Source: Mogibacterium sp.
GTDB taxonomy: Bacteria; Bacillota; Clostridia; Peptostreptococcales; Anaerovoracaceae
Length of the DNA stretch: 64,000 nt
Assembly: GCA_012840975.1 (NCBI GenBank)
Contig: DUVP01000032.1
Location: 124,001 to 188,000, forward strand
Direction of reading: 5' to 3'
In this document: piece after piece, positions 10,042-19,618 of the stretch
Position numbering within the stretch: position 1 is the first letter of the stretch
Layout of the letters: each line of letters begins with the position of its first letter
Made by a program: the position numbers and the translations under genes
The notes under the pieces: generated by a model
Databases searched by the model: none
The model's input: only the letters and a program-made list of their open reading frames with translations
What the model was told of the DNA's origin: nothing

Positions 10042-10578
10042 TTAAAGCTCCACTCCGAAACCTGACTTATACAGAACTATATCACCTTCAGCCCTTGTCT
10101 TATTCATATCTATAACTCTTTGATTTTCCGATCCCCTGTATGCCAGTTCAAGGTTCTTGAGAGCCTCAACAAATTTTCCGTCTACAAGAATATCTGTTAA
10201 ATCAAGCAGGGCGTCAGTTGAAGAATCCTTTCTGTCTTTAAGCTCTTCATAAGTATAACCGGAATAGCACATGAGATTAAGTCCCTGTTCTTTTACCCCT
10301 TTGGCAAGCTCAAGCAAAGCTTCAGTCTGCTCAAAAGGCTCTCCTCCGGAGAACGTCACTCCTTTAATATGCGGATTTCGAACTATATCATCAAAGACCT
10401 CGCCCACAGTAACATCGTAACCCCCTTTGAAGTCATGAGTCTGCGGATTATGACATCCGGGGCAATTATGTTTACAACCCTGAACGAATGCAGCATATCT
10501 GAAACCCGGACCGTCAACTATAGATTCCGGCTCTACCCCGCTCATTCTTATAATTTTGCTTCTATCGTAATTTATCAT
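10042..10578 (-). CDS. nrdG: Anaerobic ribonucleoside-triphosphate reductase activating protein (radical SAM)
   Basis: GCKHNCPGCHNPQTHDF CxxxCxxC motif, GVTFSGGEPF. Confidence 0.93.
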   Translation of the reverse strand: MINYDRSKIIRMSGVEPESIVDGPGFRYAAFVQGCKHNCPGCHNPQTHDFKGGYDVTVGEVFDDIVRNPHIKGVTFSGGEPFEQTEALLELAKGVKEQGLNLMCYSGYTYEELKDRKDSSTDALLDLTDILVDGKFVEALKNLELAYRGSENQRVIDMNKTRAEGDIVLYKSGFGVEL

Positions 10579-10672
10579 AAATATACATCCTTCGTTTTTT
10601 AATATTTGTGCTGTCTAATTGTACTACAAATTCTTAGATTATCGTCATAGACGACTTGAATTTTTTCCGCCA

Positions 10673-11953
10673 TTAATCTTTTAAACAACCAATAGGAATA
10701 ACCAATACACCATCATCACGCCTATAGCCGTAACGAGTAGCAGTAATAAGTAATTTCAAATCCGGCAGACGAATAGGATTTTGTTTTGCATTTTTGTTAT
10801 ACTCTCTCACTAATCTTTCAATTTCACATAAATGTTTGGCTCCCTCTTCGACTCCGTACTCTCCAAGCTTTATCTCTATGAGCGCATATCTTCCATCATT
10901 CAAATGCAGTACTGCATCTGCTTCTAAGCCTAATCTATCATGGTAATATGACAGATGACCGTCATTATTTGATGAATAAATTTTAAGGTCTCTTATACAC
11001 AATGATTCGAACAAAAAACCGAGAGTTTTATAATCCTTGTCAAAGTATTCCGGAGACACACCAAAGGCTGCAGTTGCAATAGAAGGGTCTATAAAGTTTC
11101 TTTTCTGTGAAGACCGGATTGAGGTTTTTGATCTGATTGCGGGACTCCATGCACCAACATTTTCTATAATCATCAACTTTTCCAGCGCAGATAAATAATC
11201 ATAATAACTCTGCCTGGACATTTCGCAGGTCGCATTGATGTCTGCCAAAATAGTTTTCGTTTCAGCCAAGGTACATAAATTTCGAGCATAAGATTTTAAA
11301 ATTGCTTTCGCCCATTGAGGATTGCGCTTCACACTGTCTATGTTGGAAATATCTACATTGCAAGTCTGGTTAAAAAGATCTTTTGCTATAGCAAGTTGAG
11401 CTCTGGAGGTTTTTCTATTCAAACTTGCCGGCCAGCCTCCTCTGCAAATTGCAAATTTAATTTCATCTATTGTCAAATCGGAATGACATCCGTCAAATAA
11501 ATCCGGTTTATCAAATAAATTTTTAAGCGAGACTTCTCCACTTGATTCTCCGCTTTCAAAAAGACTCATTGGGTACATCTTGAGCCTCGAGATTCTAAGT
11601 GTACCGGTATGAGGTGTCTTTACTGTGTTTGAGGTTGAACCCGTTAAAATATATTGTCCTGCTTCTCCTGTATCGTCAATATCTTTTCTTATCGCACCCC
11701 ATATCTTAGGAGCATCCTGCCACTCGTCAAACAGTCTGGGTTTTTCTCCCTTTAATAAGTCCGAAGGACGTGTGTTGGCAATTATAAGATAGTTCTCACG
11801 CTCATCTTCGTTTTGAAATTCTACTACGCTTTTTGCTTTCTGCTTAGCTGTTGTTGTTTTCCCACATCCCTTTGGACCCTCAATAAGCGTAGCTCCAAAA
11901 GCTTCCAATTTAAAATCAAGTTGCTTGTCAACTATTCTTTTTCTGTATTCCAT
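10673..11953 (-). CDS. AAA-type ATPase with DUF4143-like C-terminal domain
   Basis: P-loop LIEGPKGCGKTTTA, LFDEWQDAP, ILTGS, C-terminal nuclease-like LEADAVLHLNDGRYALIEIKLG. Confidence 0.88.
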   Translation of the reverse strand: MEYRKRIVDKQLDFKLEAFGATLIEGPKGCGKTTTAKQKAKSVVEFQNEDERENYLIIANTRPSDLLKGEKPRLFDEWQDAPKIWGAIRKDIDDTGEAGQYILTGSTSNTVKTPHTGTLRISRLKMYPMSLFESGESSGEVSLKNLFDKPDLFDGCHSDLTIDEIKFAICRGGWPASLNRKTSRAQLAIAKDLFNQTCNVDISNIDSVKRNPQWAKAILKSYARNLCTLAETKTILADINATCEMSRQSYYDYLSALEKLMIIENVGAWSPAIRSKTSIRSSQKRNFIDPSIATAAFGVSPEYFDKDYKTLGFLFESLCIRDLKIYSSNNDGHLSYYHDRLGLEADAVLHLNDGRYALIEIKLGEYGVEEGAKHLCEIERLVREYNKNAKQNPIRLPDLKLLITATRYGYRRDDGVLVIPIGCLKD

Positions 11954-11991
11954 TATTCTTCCCCACCTTACTATTACCGTTTATCAAGAAA

Positions 11992-12020
11992 AGAATAACA
12001 TAACGCAAAAGCTTTAACAA
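11992..12020 (-). promoter_or_regulatory. Putative sigma-A promoter of the ATPase gene (TTGTTA-N17-TATTCT)
   Basis: Read on the minus strand upstream of the ATG at 11953. Confidence 0.5.
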
Positions 12021-12027
12021 GATTAAC

Positions 12028-12085
12028 TTGACAGATTTGCATAAATTTATTTGACAGATTTGCATAAATTTATTTGACAGATTTG
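12028..12085. repeat. 23-bp tandem repeat (TTGACAGATTTGCATAAATTTAT), about 2.5 copies
   Basis: TTGACAGATTTG begins at 12028, 12051 and 12074; first two units identical. Confidence 0.9.
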
Positions 12086-12156
12086 GAGATCATTTAAATC
12101 AATTGTCTAATGATCGAAGACGCAAGAAACGCCACTTTGTATGAACCATTTGCAAC

Positions 12157-12182
12157 AAAATGAGCCCCTGAGGGCTCATTTT
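12157..12182. terminator. Rho-independent terminator AAAATGAGCCC-ctga-GGGCTCATTTT
   Basis: 11-bp perfect stem, 4-nt loop; downstream of the NrdD-like mini-ORF. Confidence 0.82.
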
Positions 12183-12228
12183 ACTAAAATCAAGTATCAA
12201 TTTTTTTTGGTTACACTCTCCTCACTGA

Positions 12229-12396
12229 TTATCCTCTCTTGAGGCTGTGCTTTACTCTGTCTTCCACCTCGGATCTCTTTCCGTTGTTGAATCTGTCGAG
12301 TGTTCCTACCAGGTATCCTGTGATTCTTCTGATTCTTTCAAACTCGACTCCTTTTCCTACCTGTCCGTTTATATTCTTTACTCCATTGATGTTCAT
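12229..12396 (-). CDS. Small NrdD-like protein, 55 aa (MNINGVKNINGQVGKGVEFERIRRITGYLVGTLDRFNNGKRSEVEDRVKHSLKRG)
   Basis: Complete ATG-to-TAA frame with GGAGGT RBS, directly downstream of nrdD; ERIRRITGYLVGTLDRFN..KR.E..DRVKH resembles small class III RNR-associated NRDD-family polypeptides; below the length cut-off of the ORF track. Confidence 0.82.
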   Translation of the reverse strand: MNINGVKNINGQVGKGVEFERIRRITGYLVGTLDRFNNGKRSEVEDRVKHSLKRG

Positions 12397-12480
12397 TATA
12401 TTACCTCCGTCTTTCTGTATATATTATATTCTTTTTTTCTTAATTGAAAACTAAAAATTGGTTTATTATATTTTTTGTTA

Positions 12481-14757
12481 TCAGCGATTGCAGTCACATG
12501 GTACCGGCACGCTCGGATATTTCATCCTTAATTCATCAAGTCTTTCTACCGGAACCGGTTCTCCTTCACGTCTGCCGCAGCGAGGACATACATCATCGAT
12601 AATTCCTGTATACCCGCATACCGGATCTCTGTCTACAGGATGATTGACCGATCCGTATCCTATGCCTTTCTCCTTCATGAATCTGATAATCTGTTCGAAC
12701 GCTTCCGGATTTTTTGCCGTATCTCCATCAAGTTCCACATAACTTATATGTCCTGCGTTTGTCATGCTGTGGTAAGGAGCTTCTATTTCCAGTTTTTCAA
12801 ACGCTCCGATTGGAAAGCTTACAGGGATGTGGAAAGAATTCGTGTAATAATCTTTATCCGTCACACCCGGGATTGTACCGTATTTCTCCGCATCTATTTT
12901 GACGAATCTCCCGGATAAACCTTCTGCCGGCGTAGCAAGAAGTGTAAAATTGAGTTTTGATTCCGCACTTCTTCTGTCGCATACATCTCTCATGTGCTGG
13001 ACAATCTCTAGCCCGAGTTTTCTTGCCCTTTCATCCTCTCCGTGGTGTTTTCCGATCAGCGCCTTAAGAGTTTCGGCAAGCCCTATGAATCCTATCGAAA
13101 GCGTCCCGTGTCTGAGAAGGTCAGCTACACTGTCATCAGGACCTATTCTATCCGAATCGATCCATATTCCCTGTCCCATAAGGAAAGGATAGTTACGCCC
13201 TCTCTTGCTGCACTGGATCTTGAATCTGTGCAAGAGCTGCCTGACAACGAGATCCATGACATTATCCAGCTTCTTATAGAAAACATCGATATCCCTGTTT
13301 GCTTCTATACCGAGCCTGGGTAAATTGATCGATGTGAATGAAAGATTTCCTCTACCGCAGGTAACCGCCTTTGAAGGATCATTTACATTGGCTATTACCC
13401 TTGTACGACATCCCATATATGCAACTTCCGTGTTGTAATCACCTTCTTTATAAAAAGCTTTGTTAAACGGTGCATCCAGAAAACTGAAGTTAGGAAAAAG
13501 TCTCTTTGCACTACATGTAATTGCCAGCTTGAATAAATCGTAGTTAGGATCTTCCGGATTATAGTTAATACCTTCTTTAACCTTGAATATCTGTACAGGG
13601 AATATCGGTGTCTCTCCATTACCGAGTCCGGCTTCTGTTGCTAAAAGGAGATTTTTAATTACCATTCTTCCTTCCGGAGATGTGTCCGTTCCGTAGTTGA
13701 CCGAGCTGAACGGCACCTGAGCTCCCGCTCTTGAATTCATGGTATTCAGATTATGGATAAGAGCTTCCATCGCCTGATATGTGGTCTTGTCCGTTCTTGC
13801 CCATGCAGCTTCTATTGCCTGCACATTGCACCTTACAAGAATTTCTCTGTCGATTCCGTATTTATTTTCGGAAGAATCATACCACTTACCAAGTTCTTCT
13901 CCATAAGTTTCAGCCGTGCTGAGAGTTGGCTTAACAGCTTCCGTCCTTATTCTTTCAGCGATTTCCTTTGCCTCCGCATAAGGCATCTCTGTCTTGGCGG
14001 CTATGATTTCTGTCAATGCGGAAAAATACTCTTTGACATATGTTCTTGCAACTCCGGGTGCCATAGCATAATCGAAGTTCGGAACCGACTGCCCGCCGTG
14101 CATTTCATTCTGGTTAGCCTGAATTGCAATACATGCAAGCGATGCATAGCTCATTATAGATTGCGGCTCCCTCAGATATCCGTGGCCTGTGCAGAACCCG
14201 TCTTCAAATAATTTGATGAGATCAATCTGGCAACATGTTTCCGTCAACATGTAGAAATCCTTATCATGGATATGGATATCTCCGTTAATATGGGCCTTTG
14301 CTATATCCTTAGGCAGAACATAATGATCCACGAAATATTTTGCACCCTCGGATCCGTATTTGAGCATAGTTCCCATTGAGGTATCCCCGTCGATGTTGGC
14401 ATTCTCTCTCTTGATGTCGGCATCTTTGGAGTACGAATATGTAAGCTCATTGTATATGTTCATCAGATCCGACTCTGCTTCTCTGATCTTTGCATGCTCT
14501 GCACGATAGAGAATATAAGCCTTGGCAGTTTTCTCATAATCGTATTTTATCAGTATACTCTCGACGATATCCTGTACCTGTTCTACCGTACAAGTCTCTC
14601 CGTCCAGACGCTCAACTACTTTCTTCGTAAGATAAGTAAAATCGATACTGGACATTACCTCGCCTTCAACCGCTTTATTCGCAGCATAAATTGCATTAAA
14701 GATTTTAGACTCATCAAACGGTACTTCTGTTCCGTCTCTCTTAATAATAGTTTTCAT
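12481..14757 (-). CDS. nrdD: Anaerobic ribonucleoside-triphosphate reductase (class III)
   Basis: ATP-cone N-terminus (IIKRDGTEVPFDESKI), NrdD core, C-terminal zinc cysteines CGYTGIIDDVCPRCGRREG. Confidence 0.95.
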   Translation of the reverse strand: MKTIIKRDGTEVPFDESKIFNAIYAANKAVEGEVMSSIDFTYLTKKVVERLDGETCTVEQVQDIVESILIKYDYEKTAKAYILYRAEHAKIREAESDLMNIYNELTYSYSKDADIKRENANIDGDTSMGTMLKYGSEGAKYFVDHYVLPKDIAKAHINGDIHIHDKDFYMLTETCCQIDLIKLFEDGFCTGHGYLREPQSIMSYASLACIAIQANQNEMHGGQSVPNFDYAMAPGVARTYVKEYFSALTEIIAAKTEMPYAEAKEIAERIRTEAVKPTLSTAETYGEELGKWYDSSENKYGIDREILVRCNVQAIEAAWARTDKTTYQAMEALIHNLNTMNSRAGAQVPFSSVNYGTDTSPEGRMVIKNLLLATEAGLGNGETPIFPVQIFKVKEGINYNPEDPNYDLFKLAITCSAKRLFPNFSFLDAPFNKAFYKEGDYNTEVAYMGCRTRVIANVNDPSKAVTCGRGNLSFTSINLPRLGIEANRDIDVFYKKLDNVMDLVVRQLLHRFKIQCSKRGRNYPFLMGQGIWIDSDRIGPDDSVADLLRHGTLSIGFIGLAETLKALIGKHHGEDERARKLGLEIVQHMRDVCDRRSAESKLNFTLLATPAEGLSGRFVKIDAEKYGTIPGVTDKDYYTNSFHIPVSFPIGAFEKLEIEAPYHSMTNAGHISYVELDGDTAKNPEAFEQIIRFMKEKGIGYGSVNHPVDRDPVCGYTGIIDDVCPRCGRREGEPVPVERLDELRMKYPSVPVPCDCNR

Positions 14758-14840
14758 TACGGGTCTTCCTTCTGTCTTCTGTTTATATTGTTACTGTTAA
14801 TTGTTTTAAATGTGTCCCAAACAAAATAGCGTTCGTGAGA

Positions 14841-14890
14841 ACACTATATATTGTATCTGTGTCGTTATGCCGTGTCAATATATTGTATGT
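14841..14890 (-). promoter_or_regulatory. Tandem NrdR-box-like sites upstream of nrdD
   Basis: ACACTATATATTGTAT (from 14841) and GTGTCAATATATTGTATG (from 14872); cores CWATATATTGTAT start 32 bp apart (14844 and 14876). Confidence 0.7.
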
Positions 14891-15012
14891 TGTTTTTTTG
14901 TGTTTTTTTAGACGTTTTTGGTAGAATTAAGTTCTTATATTTGAACAACATATACAAATCATATCTTCTGCAAATACACGCTCAATATTTAAGGGTTTAT
15001 TAAAGCTTGAAA

Positions 15013-15921
15013 TCAATATGTTTTCTTTCCAAGAGCCATCTGGATAAGTTCTGATGCCAAAGCTCCTGTCTTGTTTCTCTCATCCAGTATAGGATTGACC
15101 TCTACCAGATCCATACTTATAAGCTTTCCCGATTGGGCAAGCATCTCAACCGCTAAGAAAGCTTCCCTTGCGGTTATTCCGTTAGGCACCGGTGTTCCAG
15201 TACCTGGTGCATATTCAGGGGTTATCGCATCTACATCAAAGCTGAGATGTATACCTACAGTTCCTTCACTTGCAATCCTGATTGCTTCTTTCATAACATC
15301 GTACATTCCTCTTCTGTCTATATCCGATGTCGTAAATACATTCAGCTTTGCTTCCTTCATTCTCTTAACTTCCGCTTTGTCAAAATCATGTCCGCCAACC
15401 TGAACGCAATGTTTGGTAGGAACAAAATGCGGGGTTTGTCCGAAGTTGACCATACTGTTCGGTCCGTATCCGCAGACGGCGGAAAAAGGCATCCCGTGCA
15501 TATTCCCGCTTATTGTAGATTTATCGTCATTCCAGTCTGCATGAGCATCGATCCATATAATTCCGATCTCACCTTCCGGTTCATAATGCTTTGCAACAGC
15601 CGAAATACTGCCGGCAGCTATACTGTGATCTCCCCCGAGAACAATCGGAAAATGTCCTTTTTCGAGCGTGTCAGCCACTGATTCATACAATCTGCTGTTG
15701 ATATCATTAACCTGCTCAAAATTGATCATGTGTCTTAGGCTCATCCCGTCATCCGGAGGAATAATGTCCCCTTTGTCATGAACGTTATACCCCATGATTC
15801 TGAGAGAAGGGCAAAGTCCGGCATATCTTATGGCAAGAGGCCCCATAGCAACACCCTTGCGAGCTGCTCCGAAGTCTATCTGAACCCCGATTATGTCTAT
15901 ATCCCTTATATGATGCGTCAT
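15013..15921 (-). CDS. rocF: Arginase / ureohydrolase family protein
   Basis: GGDHSIAAGS, IDAHADWND, SFDVDAITP metal-binding motifs. Confidence 0.9.
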   Translation of the reverse strand: MTHHIRDIDIIGVQIDFGAARKGVAMGPLAIRYAGLCPSLRIMGYNVHDKGDIIPPDDGMSLRHMINFEQVNDINSRLYESVADTLEKGHFPIVLGGDHSIAAGSISAVAKHYEPEGEIGIIWIDAHADWNDDKSTISGNMHGMPFSAVCGYGPNSMVNFGQTPHFVPTKHCVQVGGHDFDKAEVKRMKEAKLNVFTTSDIDRRGMYDVMKEAIRIASEGTVGIHLSFDVDAITPEYAPGTGTPVPNGITAREAFLAVEMLAQSGKLISMDLVEVNPILDERNKTGALASELIQMALGKKTY

Positions 15922-16070
15922 ATTATCACCTGTAATTTCTTTTTTAATATTTTGATGTTATTCGCATATCGTCCTATATTACAAATGATAACCGAGATAA
16001 AGGCTAAATATCAATAGAGCAAAGAAGCAACTTGTTTTTTTCTATATAAAAATCTGTTCTCCTATAAATT

Positions 16071-16096
16071 AAATGTGCGGCATGAACCGCACATTT
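16071..16096. terminator. Hairpin AAATGTGCGG-catgaa-CCGCACATTT
   Basis: 10-bp perfect stem just downstream of the rubrerythrin gene (minus strand). Confidence 0.65.
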
Positions 16097-16127
16097 ATAG
16101 CTTTTTAATTTATTTGTTCTGATTGCT

Positions 16128-16673
16128 TTAACCGAAATATCTCTTCAAAAGACCTTCGAATGCTCTGCCGTGTCTTGCCTCGTCTCTTGCCATCTCATGA
16201 ACAGTGTCGTGAATTGCATCAAGACCCTGCTCCTTAGCAAGCTTAGCGAGCATTGCTTTACCGGCACAGGCACCGTTTTCCGCTTCAACTCTCATTTCGA
16301 GATTCTTCTTTGTGCTGTCGGTCAGAATTTCTCCGAGCAGCTCTGCAAATCTTGAAGCATGATCCGCTTCTTCGTAAGCTGCTTTCTCCCAGTAGAGACC
16401 GATTTCCGGATATCCTTCTCTGTGAGCAACTCTCGCCATTGCAAGGTACATGCCGACCTCTGTGCACTCACCTGTGAAGTTTGCTCTCAATCCTTCAAGA
16501 ATTTCTTCGCTTACACCCTGAGCAACTCCTACGACATGTTCAGCTGCCCAGCCCATCTCTCCTTCTTTCTGCTCGTTGAATTTCTCTGCAGGAGCCATAC
16601 ACTGTGGACACTTTTCAGGTGCCTGTTCTCCTTCGTGTACGTAGCCGCATATTGTGCATACCCATTTAGTCAT
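16128..16673 (-). CDS. Rubrerythrin with N-terminal rubredoxin domain (reverse rubrerythrin type)
   Basis: N-terminal [28 protein letters not shown] and DEARHGRAF di-iron motifs. Confidence 0.93.
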   Translation of the reverse strand: MTKWVCTICGYVHEGEQAPEKCPQCMAPAEKFNEQKEGEMGWAAEHVVGVAQGVSEEILEGLRANFTGECTEVGMYLAMARVAHREGYPEIGLYWEKAAYEEADHASRFAELLGEILTDSTKKNLEMRVEAENGACAGKAMLAKLAKEQGLDAIHDTVHEMARDEARHGRAFEGLLKRYFG

Positions 16674-16706
16674 AACTTTTCCTCCCTTTAAATATTAAAT
16701 TCTTTG

Positions 16707-17093
16707 TTATTGTGATTTTTCCTTCATGCAATTCGAACATATCCCATAGAACTGAGAGCTACAGCTTTCTATCCTGCCCTCAAATTCTTTTTGTACTGTT
16801 ATCAGCATCTCAGTGTTGTTGTCAGGCATATCCAGAACACAACCGCAGGCTTTGCAGAAGAAATGAGAATGCGGTTCCGGGTTGTGATCAAAGCGTGCCG
16901 GTCCGTTTAAGCTGATTCTTGCAATTTCTCCTCTTTCAACCATACGATTGAGATTCCGATAAACAGTTGCGACACTTAAGCTGGGAAACTCTTCTTTGAG
17001 TTCCAAATACAAAGTTTCCGCGGTAGGATGATCATATCTACCATGAAGTTTCTTTCTTATTGCTTCCCTTTGTCTGCTGAATTTTGTTTTCAT
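16707..17093 (-). CDS. Fur-family transcriptional regulator (PerR-like)
   Basis: LSVATVYRNLNRMVERGEIARI, HSHFFCKACGCVLDM, CSNC. Confidence 0.9.
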   Translation of the reverse strand: MKTKFSRQREAIRKKLHGRYDHPTAETLYLELKEEFPSLSVATVYRNLNRMVERGEIARISLNGPARFDHNPEPHSHFFCKACGCVLDMPDNNTEMLITVQKEFEGRIESCSSQFYGICSNCMKEKSQ

Positions 17094-17152
17094 GTATATA
17101 TCCGTTTGCTTCTTGAAATCATTAATACAATTATAAAATTATCTTCCTCAAT

Positions 17153-17177
17153 AATAATAATGATTATCATTATTATT
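17153..17177. promoter_or_regulatory. Fur-box-like palindrome AATAATAATGAT-T-ATCATTATTATT
   Basis: 12-1-12 perfect palindrome in the divergent intergenic region between the Fur- and DtxR-family genes. Confidence 0.85.
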
Positions 17178-17288
17178 TATTGCTTTTATACTATACTCCA
17201 ACATTAATTGCATGTCAACCCCGAAAATGATATTCTTTTATATAATATTAGCTAGTTTAGATTTATATAAGAGGGGGGGCTCTTATTT

Positions 17289-17660
17289 ATGAAAATCAAC
17301 CAATCCACCGAAGATTATCTGGAAACTATGCTTATTCTTCAAAAAGAAAAAGGCTATATACGTTCTGTCGATATAGCAGAACGCATGGGTGTTACAAAGC
17401 CGAGCGTATCCTATGCCGCAAGAAAGCTCAGAGAAAGCGGATATATTAATATGGAACCTAACGGTCCTATTGTTCTCACACCTCCGGGCTTAGAACTTGC
17501 AACAAGGGTTTATGAAAGACATCAGGCTCTTGAAAAGTTCCTTATTCTTCTCGGAGTAGAAAAACATCAGGCAGCAGAGGATGCCTGTCTGATTGAGCAT
17601 GTAATCTCAAACGATACTTTCCTCGCTGTTAAGCGATATGTAGAGGAGCATTCCGAATAG
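17289..17660 (+). CDS. DtxR/MntR-family metal-dependent transcriptional regulator
   Basis: TEDYLETMLILQKEKGYIRSVDIAERMGVTKPSVSYA.RKL. Confidence 0.92.
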   Translation: MKINQSTEDYLETMLILQKEKGYIRSVDIAERMGVTKPSVSYAARKLRESGYINMEPNGPIVLTPPGLELATRVYERHQALEKFLILLGVEKHQAAEDACLIEHVISNDTFLAVKRYVEEHSE

Positions 17661-17691
17661 CTTTATTTTAATAAAATCAGGCAAAATAAAA

Positions 17692-17728
17692 GTTCCGAAT
17701 CGGATATTTATCTGATTCGGAGCTTTTT
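17692..17728 (+). terminator. Hairpin terminator (CCGAATC...GATTCGG, then AGCTTTTTC)
   Basis: Inverted repeat plus T-run after the DtxR-family gene. Confidence 0.75.
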
Positions 17729-17761
17729 CATGTATTATACAATTCTAAAAATATTTAAAGT

Positions 17762-18523
17762 CTATCTGAGATTCAGCTTTTTTCTGAGTATTAGATTAGT
17801 GATAAAAAAGTAAATCGCCGAATATATCAGTCCTATAACGATACTCAAAAATAAATCTCCGGTCAAAGCTGCAAATGAATAATCGACAGCCGTGATGTTT
17901 CTAACAGGTAAACTTGCTCGAATAAGCACTGTTCCGATAAAGCTCTCGACACCGGACAATAGCAGAAAAACACCCACTGCTATGAGACCTTGAAGTTTTT
18001 GCGATATGTGACCTATAGATATAGAAGTGTATATCTTGAGAGCCAGCCAGGAAGCCCATGTCAATACTATAAACACCATCTCCAATATTACAATAGTCAG
18101 CATGCCTTTTTCTTTCTTTGTGGCATTCAATGGTGCAAAATCCGTTCCGCCCGCAAATGAACCTAATATTATACCGATTAATATAGCAGTTATAATCCCG
18201 ATTAAAGCCCATCCGGAAGCGGTTATCGTTTTAGACAAAATATGCTGATTTATACTCGCCGGAATTGAAAGTGTGTAATATCCCTCATCCCCAAGCAGGT
18301 TGGAGCTGAATCTTCTTATAAGGATCATAGCCGTTATTACAAGTGCCGCTACTGAACCTGAAACCAGAAGCAGAACGAATATCACGTCCAAGAAGCCTTC
18401 GTTCATTTTACTGAATTTCAATTGAGCTCCGGTTATAACGGAAAGTACGATTAATGCCCCGTATAAAGGAATCAGAACACGCCCGACAGATGCAAATTCG
18501 TATTTTAATAATTTCCTTAACAT
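17762..18523 (-). CDS. ABC transporter permease
   Basis: Six-TM-like sequence, 3' of an overlapping ABC ATPase gene. Confidence 0.78.
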   Translation of the reverse strand: MLRKLLKYEFASVGRVLIPLYGALIVLSVITGAQLKFSKMNEGFLDVIFVLLLVSGSVAALVITAMILIRRFSSNLLGDEGYYTLSIPASINQHILSKTITASGWALIGIITAILIGIILGSFAGGTDFAPLNATKKEKGMLTIVILEMVFIVLTWASWLALKIYTSISIGHISQKLQGLIAVGVFLLLSGVESFIGTVLIRASLPVRNITAVDYSFAALTGDLFLSIVIGLIYSAIYFFITNLILRKKLNLR

Positions 18524-19212
18524 TTGAATACCTCCCTGAAAAGCTCATCAACGCTTTTATTATTTTCTTCTCTTATTTCTTCTGCCGACTTGTGTAAAAC
18601 AGTTTCCCCCCGGTTGATAAAGATGACATCATCTATAATTGACTCCACATCCTGAATCAGGTGGGTTGAAATAATAACCGCCGCATCTTCACTATAGTTT
18701 GTAATTATCGTACGCAGAATATAATCCCTTGTTGCAGGATCGACACCGCCTATCGGTTCATCGAGCAGATAAAGTTTCGCCTCACGACTCATAGTCAAAA
18801 TCAGTTGCAGCTTTTCTTTGGTCCCCTTGGACATCTTCTGCATAGTCTGCCCAAAATCCAAATTCAGACTTTTTGCCATCTCTACGGCTTTGCTTTCATT
18901 AAAATCATCGAAGAAATCCGCATTCATTCGGATAAGTTGTTCCGTAGTCATGTATGAAGGAAGTACTATTCTGTCCGGCAGATAAGCGGATATCTTCTTT
19001 GTCTCTACTCCGGGCTCATTTCCCTCTATTCTGATACTTCCCATGTCCGGTTGCAGAAGCCCCATCATCAGCTTTATAAGTGTAGTCTTACCGCTGCCGT
19101 TAGGACCGAGCAGTCCGACGATCTGTCCCGATTCTATCGATAAATTTATGTCTTTCAGGGCAAAATTGCTGCCAAAACTTTTTGTAATATTTTTTGTTTC
19201 CACCAGAGCCAT
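18517..19212 (-). CDS. ABC transporter ATP-binding protein
   Basis: Walker A GPNGSGKTT, Walker B LYLLDEPIGGVDP. Confidence 0.92.
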   Translation of the reverse strand: MALVETKNITKSFGSNFALKDINLSIESGQIVGLLGPNGSGKTTLIKLMMGLLQPDMGSIRIEGNEPGVETKKISAYLPDRIVLPSYMTTEQLIRMNADFFDDFNESKAVEMAKSLNLDFGQTMQKMSKGTKEKLQLILTMSREAKLYLLDEPIGGVDPATRDYILRTIITNYSEDAAVIISTHLIQDVESIIDDVIFINRGETVLHKSAEEIREENNKSVDELFREVFKC

Positions 19213-19214
19213 TT

Positions 19215-19586
19215 CTAAACCTCCTTAAGCCTTTCCATTACAGCTTCCTTTATTTCTTTCTTATCCATTCCTATGCCTGTAAGTTTCTCAAGAAATTCCT
19301 CAATATATTTCTCGGCAAGATTACTTCGTAATTTTTCCATTATTTTCTTCTCCCTGCTTACAAATCTTCCGCTTGTCCGTTCGGTATATACAAGCCCTGA
19401 TCTCTCCATTTCCGAAAGTGCTTTTTGCACAGTATTCGGATTGACTCCGGCTTCCAGTGCAAGCTCCCGAACAGATGGAAGTTTTTCTCCGAGAGCATAT
19501 TCACCGCGTGCTATTCGCATAGTCAGCTCATCTATTATCTGCGAATATATCGGAATACCCGGTTCAAAGTTCCATTCCATCTTCAC
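19215..19586 (-). CDS. GntR-family (YtrA-type) transcriptional regulator
   Basis: Short GntR HTH: GEKLPSVRELALEAGVNPNTVQKALSEMERSGLVYTERTSGRFV; in operon with ABC genes. Confidence 0.92.
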   Translation of the reverse strand: MKMEWNFEPGIPIYSQIIDELTMRIARGEYALGEKLPSVRELALEAGVNPNTVQKALSEMERSGLVYTERTSGRFVSREKKIMEKLRSNLAEKYIEEFLEKLTGIGMDKKEIKEAVMERLKEV

Positions 19587-19618
19587 ATCTCCTTACTCTT
19601 TTTTTAAATTTATATCTA

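Noticed and set aside
12028-12085. 23-bp repeats as a CRISPR array
   Set aside because: Direct head-to-tail tandem units with no spacers and no cas genes
12239-12454. Plus-strand ORF MRLCFTLSSTSDLF...
   Set aside because: It is antisense to the convincing NrdD-like mini-ORF at 12229-12396, has no recognisable domain, and covers an AT-rich intergenic end
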